55,328 nt of DNA from CAZFER01 sp964517495 (GTDB taxonomy: Bacteria; Hinthialibacterota; Hinthialibacteria; Hinthialibacterales; Hinthialibacteraceae): the NCBI GenBank assembly GCA_964517495.1, contig CAZFER010000040.1, positions 1-55,328 on the forward strand, read 5' to 3'. Of the stretch, positions 1 to 8,349 are shown in pieces. The first letter of the stretch is position 1. Every line of letters starts with the position of its first letter. A program made the position numbers and the translations under genes. Below the pieces are notes generated by a model that was given only the letters and a program-made list of their open reading frames with translations, made no database searches and was not told where the DNA came from.

Positions 1-1
1 G

Positions 2-169
2 CCAAATCACCCGCCAATTATAATTCTCTATGTGTATCATTACCTAAGTTCCGTTGAAAGCGAACTCATTGCCATACAAGACAATCCAGCCAGGCTTAAT
101 GCGGACTGTTGTAAAAAGTGTCTTCTTTTCATGGGCTTATTCAAAATTCGAAGTTTTCCAAAGAATTGA
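2..169 (+). CDS. Possible 3' end of an unidentified gene cut by the window edge
   Basis: A frame open from the first bases runs 55 codons to a TGA. The peptide (…VESELIAIQDNPARLNADCC…) has a plausible composition but no family I recognise. A strong symmetrical hairpin starts 9 bp after the stop, which is what one would expect at the end of a plus-strand gene. Without upstream sequence it could also be a chance frame. Confidence 0.25.
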   Translation, partial: PNHPPIIILYVYHYLSSVESELIAIQDNPARLNADCCKKCLLFMGLFKIRSFPKN

Positions 170-177
170 AGGAAATG

Positions 178-203
178 AAAAGGGCACATGAATGTGCCCT
201 TTT
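178..203. terminator. Bidirectional Rho-independent terminator
   Basis: A perfect 12-bp inverted repeat (AAAAGGGCACAT / ATGTGCCCTTTT) flanked by A on one side and T on the other. It can end transcription of the minus-strand GH2 operon (stop codon 22 bp away) and of any plus-strand gene entering from the left edge. Confidence 0.8.
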
Positions 204-224
204 CTCTGTAAGTCCCTATTTAAT

Positions 225-3032
225 CTATTCAAATGAGATTTCCTTCGGTTTCGCATTCCATGAATCAAGGATCATTTTCGCATTCTTGTGAGTGTGTTCA
301 CGCCAATGGACGGATATCTTCAGGATACGTTCTTCCCCGGGCTCCATCCAGAAATAGTTATCCGTCGCATAAAACGCTCGCTTGGCATGGGCTATATCGA
401 TGGTTGTCATGAAACTTGGAAGGTTACCGATGTTTTTGACTTTAATTTTTGCTGTACTACGGTTTGCTAAATCCTGGCCAGATTCAAGCAATTCCAGCGC
501 AAGAGAAGTGGTTTTCTTCGCAACATCTCTTTTCAACCATGGACCGTTCTCAAGCGTAGGCCAGGCTTTAGGTCCCTGACGGAAACTATTCCGTGTTTGA
601 TTGTCTTCCATCATTGACAAACTTCGCGGCCAATAAATTGAACGGGATATTATCTGGTCATCAGAATTTAGCAACTCTGCCTTGATCAAGAAAAATTGAT
701 CTTTTAAATGAGTCGGAATTTGAAACGAACCAAATTCGGGCAAGTCTGTCACGGATGGTCCTGCTGGAATGTGTGAAATAGAGCTCGTTTTCTGCCATAA
801 AACATCAAAATTGGTATTCATCATTTCGACGGATACGGTTAAATCAAAGAGCGGATGTTCAGGTGAATGAGTAACACTAATCGGTAAATCCACTTCCTCG
901 CCACTCGCCCAAAGTAAATGTGGAAATTTAACCATAATGTGAGTGGGTTCATAGGTGCGCTTTAGAAAATAATAGGGCGCCGAGGGCTGACCGTAACCAT
1001 CGACAAGATGAATTCCCGCAACGACAGGCCAGGGACGCTTGAACACCCAAGGCATCAAACCGGTTGTGATCGGGAAGTTCGCCTGCATTCGATCCGACAG
1101 TACTTGATAAAATTCACCAGCGCCAATCTGTGACGCCTCCGCAATCGCTTCGAGCACAGGATGTGCCATGTCATCGATATGCGATGCACGGCTTAACATA
1201 CGTGGTACACGTGCGGGATTGAATTCGACAAAATGATGGATGAATTCCGGATGATTTTTCTTGAACTCATCGGTGTACATGTTGCCTAAATCGTCCAATT
1301 CGGATTCATCAATGATCTCGCGCAGGCTACGCGCTTCGGTGATACTGTGCATTCCTGTTTCTGCGATGTATGGAACGTATTTGTAAATCCTTTCATACCA
1401 GGTTGGGTCCATATCGGGATAGGTATGAATGCTGCCTTCATCCGGGCTGGTGCGCAAGAAGGGACGAGTTGGATCGAAATCGTCTAGGGAGCGCTCGAGT
1501 ATTCCAATGCTAGTGGCGTTTCCTTTGGAATAGGGATTAAACTCGTTTCCACCACAGTAAAAAAACAACGAAGGATGATTGCGGATTCTGAAGATATTCC
1601 ACAGAACCTGAGCTTCCCAAACATCCTGGGGATATTCGGGGGAATCCCAATTGGCGATGGGGAAATCCTGCCAAACCATGATTCCATTTCGGTTGCACAT
1701 TTCGTAAAATTCTCTTGTTTCCAACAACCCTGCTCCCCAAATGCGGAACATTTGAATGCCTGCGTTTTTGGCTAAGTCAATCAGCCATTCGTATCGTTCC
1801 AAAGTTAAATCAAGCAAAACATCCGCAGGCATCCAATTGATACCTTTCACAAATATCGGTCTGCCATTGATGACAAACTGCCAATCCGCCCAACGGTCAT
1901 CCGTTTGCGGACCCGCGCTTGGTTTCATATCCAAGGTACGAATACCATAGGTGAATCTGATCCGGTCAATTTCCTTTTGATTTTGTATTAATGTTAGATC
2001 GACATCATACAGGTTTTGCTGCCCCATACCGTTCGGCCACCATAGTTTTGGGGCGATTATTGTAAAATCCTGCTCAATCCAATTCCGGCCAAGATCGACA
2101 TTAAGAGGAAATGTATGTTCGTATGCAGTTTTAGATGAATTCTTTTCTTGGAAACGGATTTGGAGAGATACACCTGGCTCAACTGCTTTTGCAGTCCATG
2201 CGTTTTTGTAGGAATGTGATCTGCCCCTGTCCCAACGGTGCAACTGATGTTTTAGGGATTGAGTGTTAGCAAGAATTTCCATATTGAGATGCATGTGGGC
2301 CTTGTACTCGGATAGTGATTTTGTGGTAAGGAATGGTCTTTCCATATGAACCTTGGGAACAATTTCAATACGCGCTCCCTGCCACATCCCGACGGTATAC
2401 CATGGTTCCGCGCCAAGGCCACCGGTGAATTCCCATGGTTTGATAACCCGCCCCGGGACCTGGGCATTGTTTGGACTCATATCTTTACCTGACTGCACTT
2501 CGAGGATAATTTCGTTCTCTTGACCAAATTGAACCTTATCGCTGATCTCAACCGCGGGACCGCCGAACATACCTTCGTGCCTTCCAATATATGTGCCATT
2601 GACCCAAACCTTGGAAAGATAGTCAACTCCATCGAAACATAGGAAAATATACTTTCCCTTAGCATGCTCGGGAATTGTAACATTCTTGCGGTAGTACCAC
2701 GCGACATCCTCAACCCATTCATATTTTTTGGAATTCATATGTTTATAAAAATCGGGTAATCTCCCAGAGCGATACAACGCCCAATGAACCGTTCCCGGCC
2801 GTTCGGCAAGAATCCAGTCTTCCATTTCATCGATTTTCTCGATGTCTTGTACTGCGGATTTCATGTGCCCCAATTCCCAATCCTCCGCGAGGGGGATGTG
2901 CTGCGTCTCGACCCTGGGCGTAACGTAATAGGGTTGCCATAACGTTTGATTTTGTTCTTCTTGGGCCACGGCGAAGAGAGGGAGGCAAACAAGCAACAGA
3001 AACAATAATTGACGAATAGTTGAATATTTCAT
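225..3032 (-). CDS. Secreted GH2 beta-mannosidase-like glycoside hydrolase
   Basis: A 935-residue exported enzyme expected to release mannose or a related sugar from beta-linked oligosaccharides. The N-terminus MKYSTIRQLLFLLLVCLPLF is a signal peptide ending near AVAQ. Start chosen at 3032 because AGGAG lies just upstream; a longer in-frame extension (to 3134) has no ribosome site and would bury the signal peptide. Next come a jelly-roll sugar-binding domain with a WVNG motif, immunoglobulin-like domains and a TIM barrel (FVKGINWMPAD…MFRIWGAG). The likely acid/base is E497 in GGNEF and the likely nucleophile E558 in IAETGMHS, both in the positions expected for GH2 mannosidases. It is the last gene of the operon starting at 6531, 49 bp after the FadR-type regulator, with a terminator behind it. 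Substrate inferred from family only. Confidence 0.86.
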   Translation of the reverse strand: MKYSTIRQLLFLLLVCLPLFAVAQEEQNQTLWQPYYVTPRVETQHIPLAEDWELGHMKSAVQDIEKIDEMEDWILAERPGTVHWALYRSGRLPDFYKHMNSKKYEWVEDVAWYYRKNVTIPEHAKGKYIFLCFDGVDYLSKVWVNGTYIGRHEGMFGGPAVEISDKVQFGQENEIILEVQSGKDMSPNNAQVPGRVIKPWEFTGGLGAEPWYTVGMWQGARIEIVPKVHMERPFLTTKSLSEYKAHMHLNMEILANTQSLKHQLHRWDRGRSHSYKNAWTAKAVEPGVSLQIRFQEKNSSKTAYEHTFPLNVDLGRNWIEQDFTIIAPKLWWPNGMGQQNLYDVDLTLIQNQKEIDRIRFTYGIRTLDMKPSAGPQTDDRWADWQFVINGRPIFVKGINWMPADVLLDLTLERYEWLIDLAKNAGIQMFRIWGAGLLETREFYEMCNRNGIMVWQDFPIANWDSPEYPQDVWEAQVLWNIFRIRNHPSLFFYCGGNEFNPYSKGNATSIGILERSLDDFDPTRPFLRTSPDEGSIHTYPDMDPTWYERIYKYVPYIAETGMHSITEARSLREIIDESELDDLGNMYTDEFKKNHPEFIHHFVEFNPARVPRMLSRASHIDDMAHPVLEAIAEASQIGAGEFYQVLSDRMQANFPITTGLMPWVFKRPWPVVAGIHLVDGYGQPSAPYYFLKRTYEPTHIMVKFPHLLWASGEEVDLPISVTHSPEHPLFDLTVSVEMMNTNFDVLWQKTSSISHIPAGPSVTDLPEFGSFQIPTHLKDQFFLIKAELLNSDDQIISRSIYWPRSLSMMEDNQTRNSFRQGPKAWPTLENGPWLKRDVAKKTTSLALELLESGQDLANRSTAKIKVKNIGNLPSFMTTIDIAHAKRAFYATDNYFWMEPGEERILKISVHWREHTHKNAKMILDSWNAKPKEISFE

Positions 3033-3081
3033 TTTAATACTCCTATGATGATTTTTGATAAAAGTAATATAAACGAGGTAG

Positions 3082-3837
3082 TTAGCTGACGAGCTGAACC
3101 AAGGCATCGCGTGACAGTTTTTGGGATCGTTCAAACCAATAAGTTAAGTGTTTTTGGATATAATCGGCCGCGCGATTTTCATCTCCCTCCATGATGGCTT
3201 TTACGATCTCGGTGTGGGTTGCCTTGGTCACAGTTTGTTCCAGCCCGGCCTTGGAAGCCAGGGTAAGATCGCCGGAAACATGAACATGGGTAAAAAAGAC
3301 TTCCCATAACGCCCCAAACTTGCTTAGGATGGGATTGTGGGATGATTCCAACAGTTTTTGATGAAATCCTACTTCTGCTTGGCATAGGGCTTTTTGGTTA
3401 TTAAAAGTCGGATCTAAATATGTTGTTTCTTTTAGTTTTTCCAATGCCTCGGCACTATCATATAATTGGGCCAATTCCTCCCGCGAAGCATATTTCGTCG
3501 CGAGACGGGCCGCGCCTTGTTCCATGATTAATCGAATTTCACAAAATCGCATAAATGCGGTATCATCCAAGACAAATCCAAAGAGAAAAGGCAGCAGGGT
3601 TGGCTCCACGCCTTTATCGGTAAGCACAGTGCCAATCCCTGCCCTGCTTATAACCAATCCCATAACTTCCAGAGACTTGAGCGCTTCTCGCACCGCGTTT
3701 CTTCCCACCTGAAAACTGTCCGCCAATTCCTTCTCGGTGGGTAAGCGATCTCCCGGTCCCATATGATTCTCCAAAATATGCCGGCCTAACTCGCGGACAA
3801 TCATATTGGAAAGATTTTCGCGCTTAAACTCTTCCAT
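3082..3837 (-). CDS. FadR-subfamily GntR transcriptional regulator (copy 1)
   Basis: A cytoplasmic metabolite-responsive repressor of about 251 residues. The N-terminal winged helix holds the GntR signature (GDRLPTEKELADSFQVGRNAVREALKSLEVMGL). The C-terminal all-helical FCD domain carries EIRLIMEQGAARLA and later HxxLL-type helices, and typically binds an organic acid or sugar acid, often through a metal. Start set at the fifth codon of the longest frame (ATG at 3837) because GGGGGA sits at the right distance only for that ATG, and because the paralogue at 12077 begins at the same residue. It lies 32 bp after the secreted repeat protein and 49 bp before the GH2 gene, so it probably controls its own operon. 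Roughly half its residues match the 12077 paralogue. Confidence 0.9.
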   Translation of the reverse strand: MEEFKRENLSNMIVRELGRHILENHMGPGDRLPTEKELADSFQVGRNAVREALKSLEVMGLVISRAGIGTVLTDKGVEPTLLPFLFGFVLDDTAFMRFCEIRLIMEQGAARLATKYASREELAQLYDSAEALEKLKETTYLDPTFNNQKALCQAEVGFHQKLLESSHNPILSKFGALWEVFFTHVHVSGDLTLASKAGLEQTVTKATHTEIVKAIMEGDENRAADYIQKHLTYWFERSQKLSRDALVQLVS

Positions 3838-3869
3838 CATTTCCCCCATTTATTTTTACACGAATATAC

Positions 3870-5921
3870 TCAATAAAGATACCATTCTTGCACGGGAGTT
3901 TCCTCTGGAGTGTAAATTTTCACATTATCGACAAAGAAATCACCCCCAACACGACCATTCGATGTCATAAAGGTCAATAAGTTTAACTGATCCATGGCAT
4001 GCCAAAATTCCAATTCGGATCCGTATTGGATCAAGTTTCCAAAACTGTCATCGCCTGGATCACCGAGGTAGAAATTATACGAATGGTTTGTGATATCAAT
4101 CTCAAAGCGAACTGGAATCCAATTTTGCAGTCCCGCGTCCGGATGGGTCATGGGTGTTTCAGGTACCCAGGTTTCGCCGCCGTCCTCTGCGGTATTTTTG
4201 TTGACATCGCCGATAATATTCCATTGAGAACCGTCATAATAATTAGCCAATTGGGGCTGCACTTGCCCCCAACAAACAAATGGAGCCCATCCATCATAAC
4301 CACCAACTTCCTCGTTGGATAAGCTGATCTGTGAACCCCGTTCGTCGTTGCCGCCTTCAGCGGTCATAGCCAACATGAAATCGACAATCAGGTTTTCGGA
4401 TGCCGCAGGGAAGGAAATGGTCAAGTCATCGGTTCCATTGCGCAAACGAATCGATTGCGAACCAATGGCAATTTCACTATCCAACACTCCACCCGAATGG
4501 GGAGGCTGAACTCGTTCCCAGTCTCCTTCAAAATCCTCTTCAAATGCATAACTGTCAGATTCTGTAGTGAGAATAAAGTTATCGATGAATACTGTACCGC
4601 CTCCACGCTCTTCGTTTTGGAATTCGAACTCGTCGATAAAGGGAGCAAAATTCCAGAAAATAATATCAGAACCGTATTGCTCTAATGTAGTGAATTCCAA
4701 ATCGTTTGGTTCACCCTGATAGTAATCCAGCGTTTTGAATACTCCGCCTTCGGGATCGTAATGATAGACGATTTGAATGGGATACCAGTTTTGTGCGTTT
4801 GGTTCGTTCGGGTTGGTGGTTTGCAAAGCTGGAGGCCAGGTTTCATCACTGTCTTGTTCACCATTTAGATTTTCATCACCAATAGCGCGCCATGCCGTGC
4901 CATCAAAATAAGCAGCCAATCCAGGTCCAACTTCACCCCAATTAACAAAACTGGCTATACCTCCAGGACCTATTCCAGTTCCTGATGCAATAGCTTGAAG
5001 TTGGGCAGCGCGTTGGTTCTTTACTCCACCTTGTGATTCTACCGCCAACAGAAATCGAACGGTGAAGGTTTCGCTGATATCTGGGATTTCCGCAATGCCA
5101 TCATCAATATCTTTGAGTAGGACCATGGATTTTTCCTCGACGGCGATTACATCATCTTCACGTTCGGGAATCCCTTCAAAATCATTCTCAAAAACAATGT
5201 TGTCGTCTTCGCGGATTTCAAGATTATCCAAGAAAATGTTCCCCGATTGAGTATTTTGAAAATAAAAACGATTAATATCCGGTGGAAAATCGATAGTATA
5301 CAGCTCTTCACCATATTTCTTTAAAGTTGAAAATGTCATGTCATTCGGTTCACCCTGCCAGTAATCAAAAACCGCCTGATCGATATCCACAACCAGTTGA
5401 ACCGGTATCCATTGCCCTTCATCTGGATTCTCCGGATCTGATACGGGAAGCGCTGGTGGCCACTCTTCGCCATTATTTTCTTCTCCATCAAAATTGGTAT
5501 CCCCGATTTGAGCCCAGCCTCCTATATCCTGATAGGCGGCCAATCCTGCCGCTACATTTCCCCATTGAATATTTGCCGCGGAAATATAACTGGACCCCTG
5601 GACACCTTCAAGATAAACGTTTCCTCCAGGGGAATCGGGTGTAAGTTCAACCGTTGTCGCGATGAAAAAGCGAATGGTGACACTTCCTGGCACTGGTAGA
5701 AAGTCTTGACGATAATATGAATTTCTTGAATATTCATCAATCGCCAACGCTGTTGGTACCTTTTCTAATTCTGATAGTGGTTGGAATCCCGGTTCTGTAC
5801 CCAAAGTGGTTAGATCATCGTAATTCTGTTCATACAGAACTTCAGCATACACTGAACCTGTAAAATATACCAATACGGCCATCAATACAACAAAAGAAAA
5901 ACGAATAATTGCTTTCTTCAT
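3870..5921 (-). CDS. Large secreted protein with three tandem LamG-like modules and a C-terminal WxLY tag
   Basis: A 683-residue exported protein of unknown function. A signal peptide (MKKAIIRFSFVVLMAVLVYF…) precedes three repeats of about 210 residues (roughly 28-240, 243-465, 465-672). Each repeat contains a DGxxW/DENxNGE-type segment followed by PWPPALPxxxP, a YQGEPNDxxFxxLxxYGxEL motif and a closing [IV]F[IV]DN strand. The pattern resembles concanavalin/laminin-G-like beta sandwiches that bind carbohydrate, but I cannot name the family. The chain ends ETPVQEWYLY, a motif shared with the secreted protein encoded at 8350-11040. A strong AGGAGG precedes the ATG. It lies 61 bp after a pseudopilin gene and 32 bp before a regulator, so it is probably co-transcribed with both. 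Confidence 0.75.
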   Translation of the reverse strand: MKKAIIRFSFVVLMAVLVYFTGSVYAEVLYEQNYDDLTTLGTEPGFQPLSELEKVPTALAIDEYSRNSYYRQDFLPVPGSVTIRFFIATTVELTPDSPGGNVYLEGVQGSSYISAANIQWGNVAAGLAAYQDIGGWAQIGDTNFDGEENNGEEWPPALPVSDPENPDEGQWIPVQLVVDIDQAVFDYWQGEPNDMTFSTLKKYGEELYTIDFPPDINRFYFQNTQSGNIFLDNLEIREDDNIVFENDFEGIPEREDDVIAVEEKSMVLLKDIDDGIAEIPDISETFTVRFLLAVESQGGVKNQRAAQLQAIASGTGIGPGGIASFVNWGEVGPGLAAYFDGTAWRAIGDENLNGEQDSDETWPPALQTTNPNEPNAQNWYPIQIVYHYDPEGGVFKTLDYYQGEPNDLEFTTLEQYGSDIIFWNFAPFIDEFEFQNEERGGGTVFIDNFILTTESDSYAFEEDFEGDWERVQPPHSGGVLDSEIAIGSQSIRLRNGTDDLTISFPAASENLIVDFMLAMTAEGGNDERGSQISLSNEEVGGYDGWAPFVCWGQVQPQLANYYDGSQWNIIGDVNKNTAEDGGETWVPETPMTHPDAGLQNWIPVRFEIDITNHSYNFYLGDPGDDSFGNLIQYGSELEFWHAMDQLNLLTFMTSNGRVGGDFFVDNVKIYTPEETPVQEWYLY

Positions 5922-5982
5922 GCTTCTTTCCTCCTGTTAATACAGTTTTTTTTATGAACAATCTATGTAAAAGTGATGTGCC

Positions 5983-6531
5983 TCAAGGGCCAAAGCGATA
6001 AATATCGCCTTCACTATTAACACCATTGGAAGCGTTATAAAAATGAAGATACCCCGTTCCAGTATCTGCCTCGTAATCCGTATCGGGTCCAGCTCCATGC
6101 AAGAGCCAACGTCCTGAGCGATTCATTTCATCCGGCATAAACAAAAATAGCTTTGCCGATTTCTTCTGCTGATCGGTATACTGCGGATCCCACAGGGGAT
6201 AGGCGTTTGTCTGGTAATGATCAACGAGGTCATTACGGAATGGGTCGAGTGGAACAGAACTCATGTAAGCCATTGGGCTGGTTAATTTTGCCAGTCGGCC
6301 GAAACGCCAATTGCGGCTTCCGGCAGGTACAGCGGGTGGATACATATTGTTATCCAATCGGTAACTTTCCAGCGCTACACTCAAATTTCTCTGGTCAGAC
6401 TCGGTTCGGGCAACTCTTGCCCGGGTTTGAGCATTGAGAAAGTTTGGAACCGCAATTGCAGCCAAGATTCCTATTATGGCCACGACGATAAGAAGTTCAA
6501 TTAGGGTAAAACCATTCCATTTGCGTTTCAT
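5983..6531 (-). CDS. Type II secretion-like pseudopilin (copy 1)
   Basis: A 182-residue prepilin with a class III leader: a short basic stretch, then G/FTLIELLIVVAIIGILAA, cut by prepilin peptidase before F with the conserved E5. The helix ends in AVPNFLNAQTRARVART. The globular part has the GspG-type ESYRLDNNMYPP segment and ends YNASNGVNSEGDIYRFG, a tail shared with the pilins at 11223 and 47372. No other secretion-system gene is nearby, so it is an orphan pilin. First gene of the operon down to the GH2 enzyme; GGGAGT lies before the ATG and a sigma70-like promoter lies 60-90 bp upstream. Confidence 0.9.
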   Translation of the reverse strand: MKRKWNGFTLIELLIVVAIIGILAAIAVPNFLNAQTRARVARTESDQRNLSVALESYRLDNNMYPPAVPAGSRNWRFGRLAKLTSPMAYMSSVPLDPFRNDLVDHYQTNAYPLWDPQYTDQQKKSAKLFLFMPDEMNRSGRWLLHGAGPDTDYEADTGTGYLHFYNASNGVNSEGDIYRFGP

Positions 6532-6591
6532 TATTAACTCCCAAAAGCAAAACGAGTTTCTTTACACCAATTTATCATAATAGTCCATTAT

Positions 6592-6620
6592 ATTAAAATA
6601 AGATTATAGGACAAAGTCAA
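6592..6620 (-). promoter_or_regulatory. Predicted sigma70 promoter with an internal GntR/FadR-like operator, driving the 6531-225 operon
   Basis: Reading the minus strand, TTGACT and TTTAAT are 17 bp apart, 61 bp upstream of the pilin start codon. The spacer contains TTGTCCTATAA (6604-6614), which fits the FadR-subfamily consensus TNGTNNNACNA except at one base and matches the copy-2 operator TTGTCTGATAA at 9 of 11 positions. A repressor bound there would cover both promoter elements. Pattern seen directly; function inferred. Confidence 0.5.
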
Positions 6621-6668
6621 TGGGTTTTTAACAAAAAATTAAAAAAATTTTGATATCCTAAAAAAACA

Positions 6669-6693
6669 CCCGACAGTTAAAAGTACTGTCGGG
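6669..6693 (-). terminator. Rho-independent terminator of the GH13 gene
   Basis: Stem CCCGACAGT / ACTGTCGGG with a 7-nt loop. On the minus strand it is followed by TGTTTTTT. It lies 61 bp after the stop of the GH13 gene. Confidence 0.85.
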
Positions 6694-6754
6694 CCAAAAC
6701 ATCAAAAAAGAAAAGAGATTCACGTACCTATAAGGATGATTGCTGAATCCTTAA

Positions 6755-8179
6755 TTACTGTTCCCCAATAAAATAACCAAACGGCCCCAACTCGAATACC
6801 AACTTGTCATTCACGGTACTGAACTTGGCAGCGCTTGATAGCAATGGCCGGAATTCCTCATGATAATCAACCACGGCCTTGGCCGGCCGATTCGTTAAAC
6901 TTACAACGGACAGAATTTCGTCTTTACCCGCACGGCGAAGGAACGAGATTGTTGAGCCGGGCTGGTCATTGTCAAGCCAGATTACTTCACCTGCATATAG
7001 CGCTGGTTCGTTTTGCCGTAGTTTGCAAAGTTTTTGATAGAAAGTGAATGTCGCTTTTGACCTTGATAGACAGTCGGCTTCCCAACGTATGGGCCATGCT
7101 GTAAAGATACTTTGTGGTGTCGTATCCCCAATCTCCTGTCCGTTATACAACATTGGAAGACCATCCAGTGTAAAGTTCATCACCGAAACCGCGTCTGAAC
7201 CCAGTTCACTGAAGACGACCTCGGCGTGTAATTCATTATTGACAATGTCGTGATTTTCCGTATAGCGGATAAATCGGGCGCCGGTTGGACGTTCTTTTCG
7301 CATTTTTTCCCATGTGGAATGAAGAAACGAAGCTGGTTTTCCACGTAGGAAAACGTCATGTATGGCTTTCATCCATGTAAAACTGTAGCTAATGTCAAAC
7401 GCTTTGATTTGATCTCTTTTTCGTTCACCTTCCGCAAGCAAAACCAAGCCGGGACGGATACTGTCGAGCCGTTCGCGCGCTTCTTCCCAGAAATCCAGCG
7501 GAATACCACTTGAAACGTCGCAGCGGAAACCATCGACATTGAATTCATCTACCCAATATTGCATGTTATCCAAAAGGTATTCACGACATTCTTTGTTGCT
7601 GAAATCAAGAACAGGAAAATTCCAGTTGCCTTTCAAAACATTGCCATCCGCATCGTGTTTGAGATACTCCGGATGTTTTTGCATCAGAACCGATGTCGGT
7701 CCGCAGTGCAGATAGACAATATCCATCAGTATACGCATACCAAGTTTATGAGTTTTTTCGATGAATTTTCGTAAATCTTCCTTTGTGCCGTATTCCGGAT
7801 CGATGCTGTAATAGTCTTTAATCCGATAGGGATTTTTTGGATTGTTGGCGCCAGATGCTTTTTGGCGCGGACTCCAAAACTCAAGGCGTGTATCATCGTC
7901 CTGAAGATTAACCGGACAGAGATAAATGATATCTGCGCCAAGTTCGGCTACTTTGGGAAGACGTTCGGTGGCGGTGTTTAGTGTACCCTCATGTGTGAAT
8001 GATCGCAGAAAGACTTGATACATCACACCTTGTGTCAGCCACTCCGGTGCCGGTTTTGCTTTGAGTGAATGCAGACCTTGCGACGATTCGGCGCTCCAAA
8101 CATCCATCGTCCATGGTTGAATTAAAAACAGGGGTAATACGATTATGAGATAAAAATAAGTTTTGAATTTCGGTTGCAT
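6755..8179 (-). CDS. Secreted GH13 alpha-amylase-family glycosidase
   Basis: A 474-residue exported (beta/alpha)8 enzyme acting on alpha-glucosidic bonds. The start at 8179 is fixed by a near-perfect AAGGAGG site and begins a signal peptide (MQPKFKTYFYLIIVLPLFLI). All GH13 blocks are present: MDIVYLHCG (region I), GFRCDVSS with nucleophile D221, LLAEG with acid/base E250, and YTENHD with transition-state residue D311. Region I carries H where N-H is usual, as in some neopullulanase- or maltogenic-amylase-like groups. A short C-terminal beta-sandwich follows. It is a separate unit bounded by terminators on both sides. Substrate preference cannot be assigned. Confidence 0.88.
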   Translation of the reverse strand: MQPKFKTYFYLIIVLPLFLIQPWTMDVWSAESSQGLHSLKAKPAPEWLTQGVMYQVFLRSFTHEGTLNTATERLPKVAELGADIIYLCPVNLQDDDTRLEFWSPRQKASGANNPKNPYRIKDYYSIDPEYGTKEDLRKFIEKTHKLGMRILMDIVYLHCGPTSVLMQKHPEYLKHDADGNVLKGNWNFPVLDFSNKECREYLLDNMQYWVDEFNVDGFRCDVSSGIPLDFWEEARERLDSIRPGLVLLAEGERKRDQIKAFDISYSFTWMKAIHDVFLRGKPASFLHSTWEKMRKERPTGARFIRYTENHDIVNNELHAEVVFSELGSDAVSVMNFTLDGLPMLYNGQEIGDTTPQSIFTAWPIRWEADCLSRSKATFTFYQKLCKLRQNEPALYAGEVIWLDNDQPGSTISFLRRAGKDEILSVVSLTNRPAKAVVDYHEEFRPLLSSAAKFSTVNDKLVFELGPFGYFIGEQ

Positions 8180-8240
8180 TTGTGCCTCCTTGATAACCTT
8201 ATTTAAATAAATGATTTTCATAGACAAACAAAAAGAAAAA

Positions 8241-8272
8241 TGTGAGGGGATTCCTTCAGGAATCCCCTCACA
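8241..8272 (-). terminator. Rho-independent terminator of the 8350-11040 gene
   Basis: A perfect 15-bp stem (TGTGAGGGGATTCCT with its complement) and a minimal loop. On the minus strand it runs into TTTTTCTTTTTG. It separates the large secreted protein gene from the GH13 gene. Confidence 0.9.
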
Positions 8273-8349
8273 CAGGGTTATTATGCTCCTCTCTATCTTG
8301 TTTTCATCAAAATAGAGAAAGATTCACTATCTGGACAAACAGAAGCATG

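Noticed and set aside
8190..8240. TTGTCTATGAA upstream of the GH13 gene as a fourth FadR-type operator
   Set aside because: Matches the copy-2 site at 8 of 11 positions but breaks the dyad half-site, and no convincing promoter could be aligned to it.
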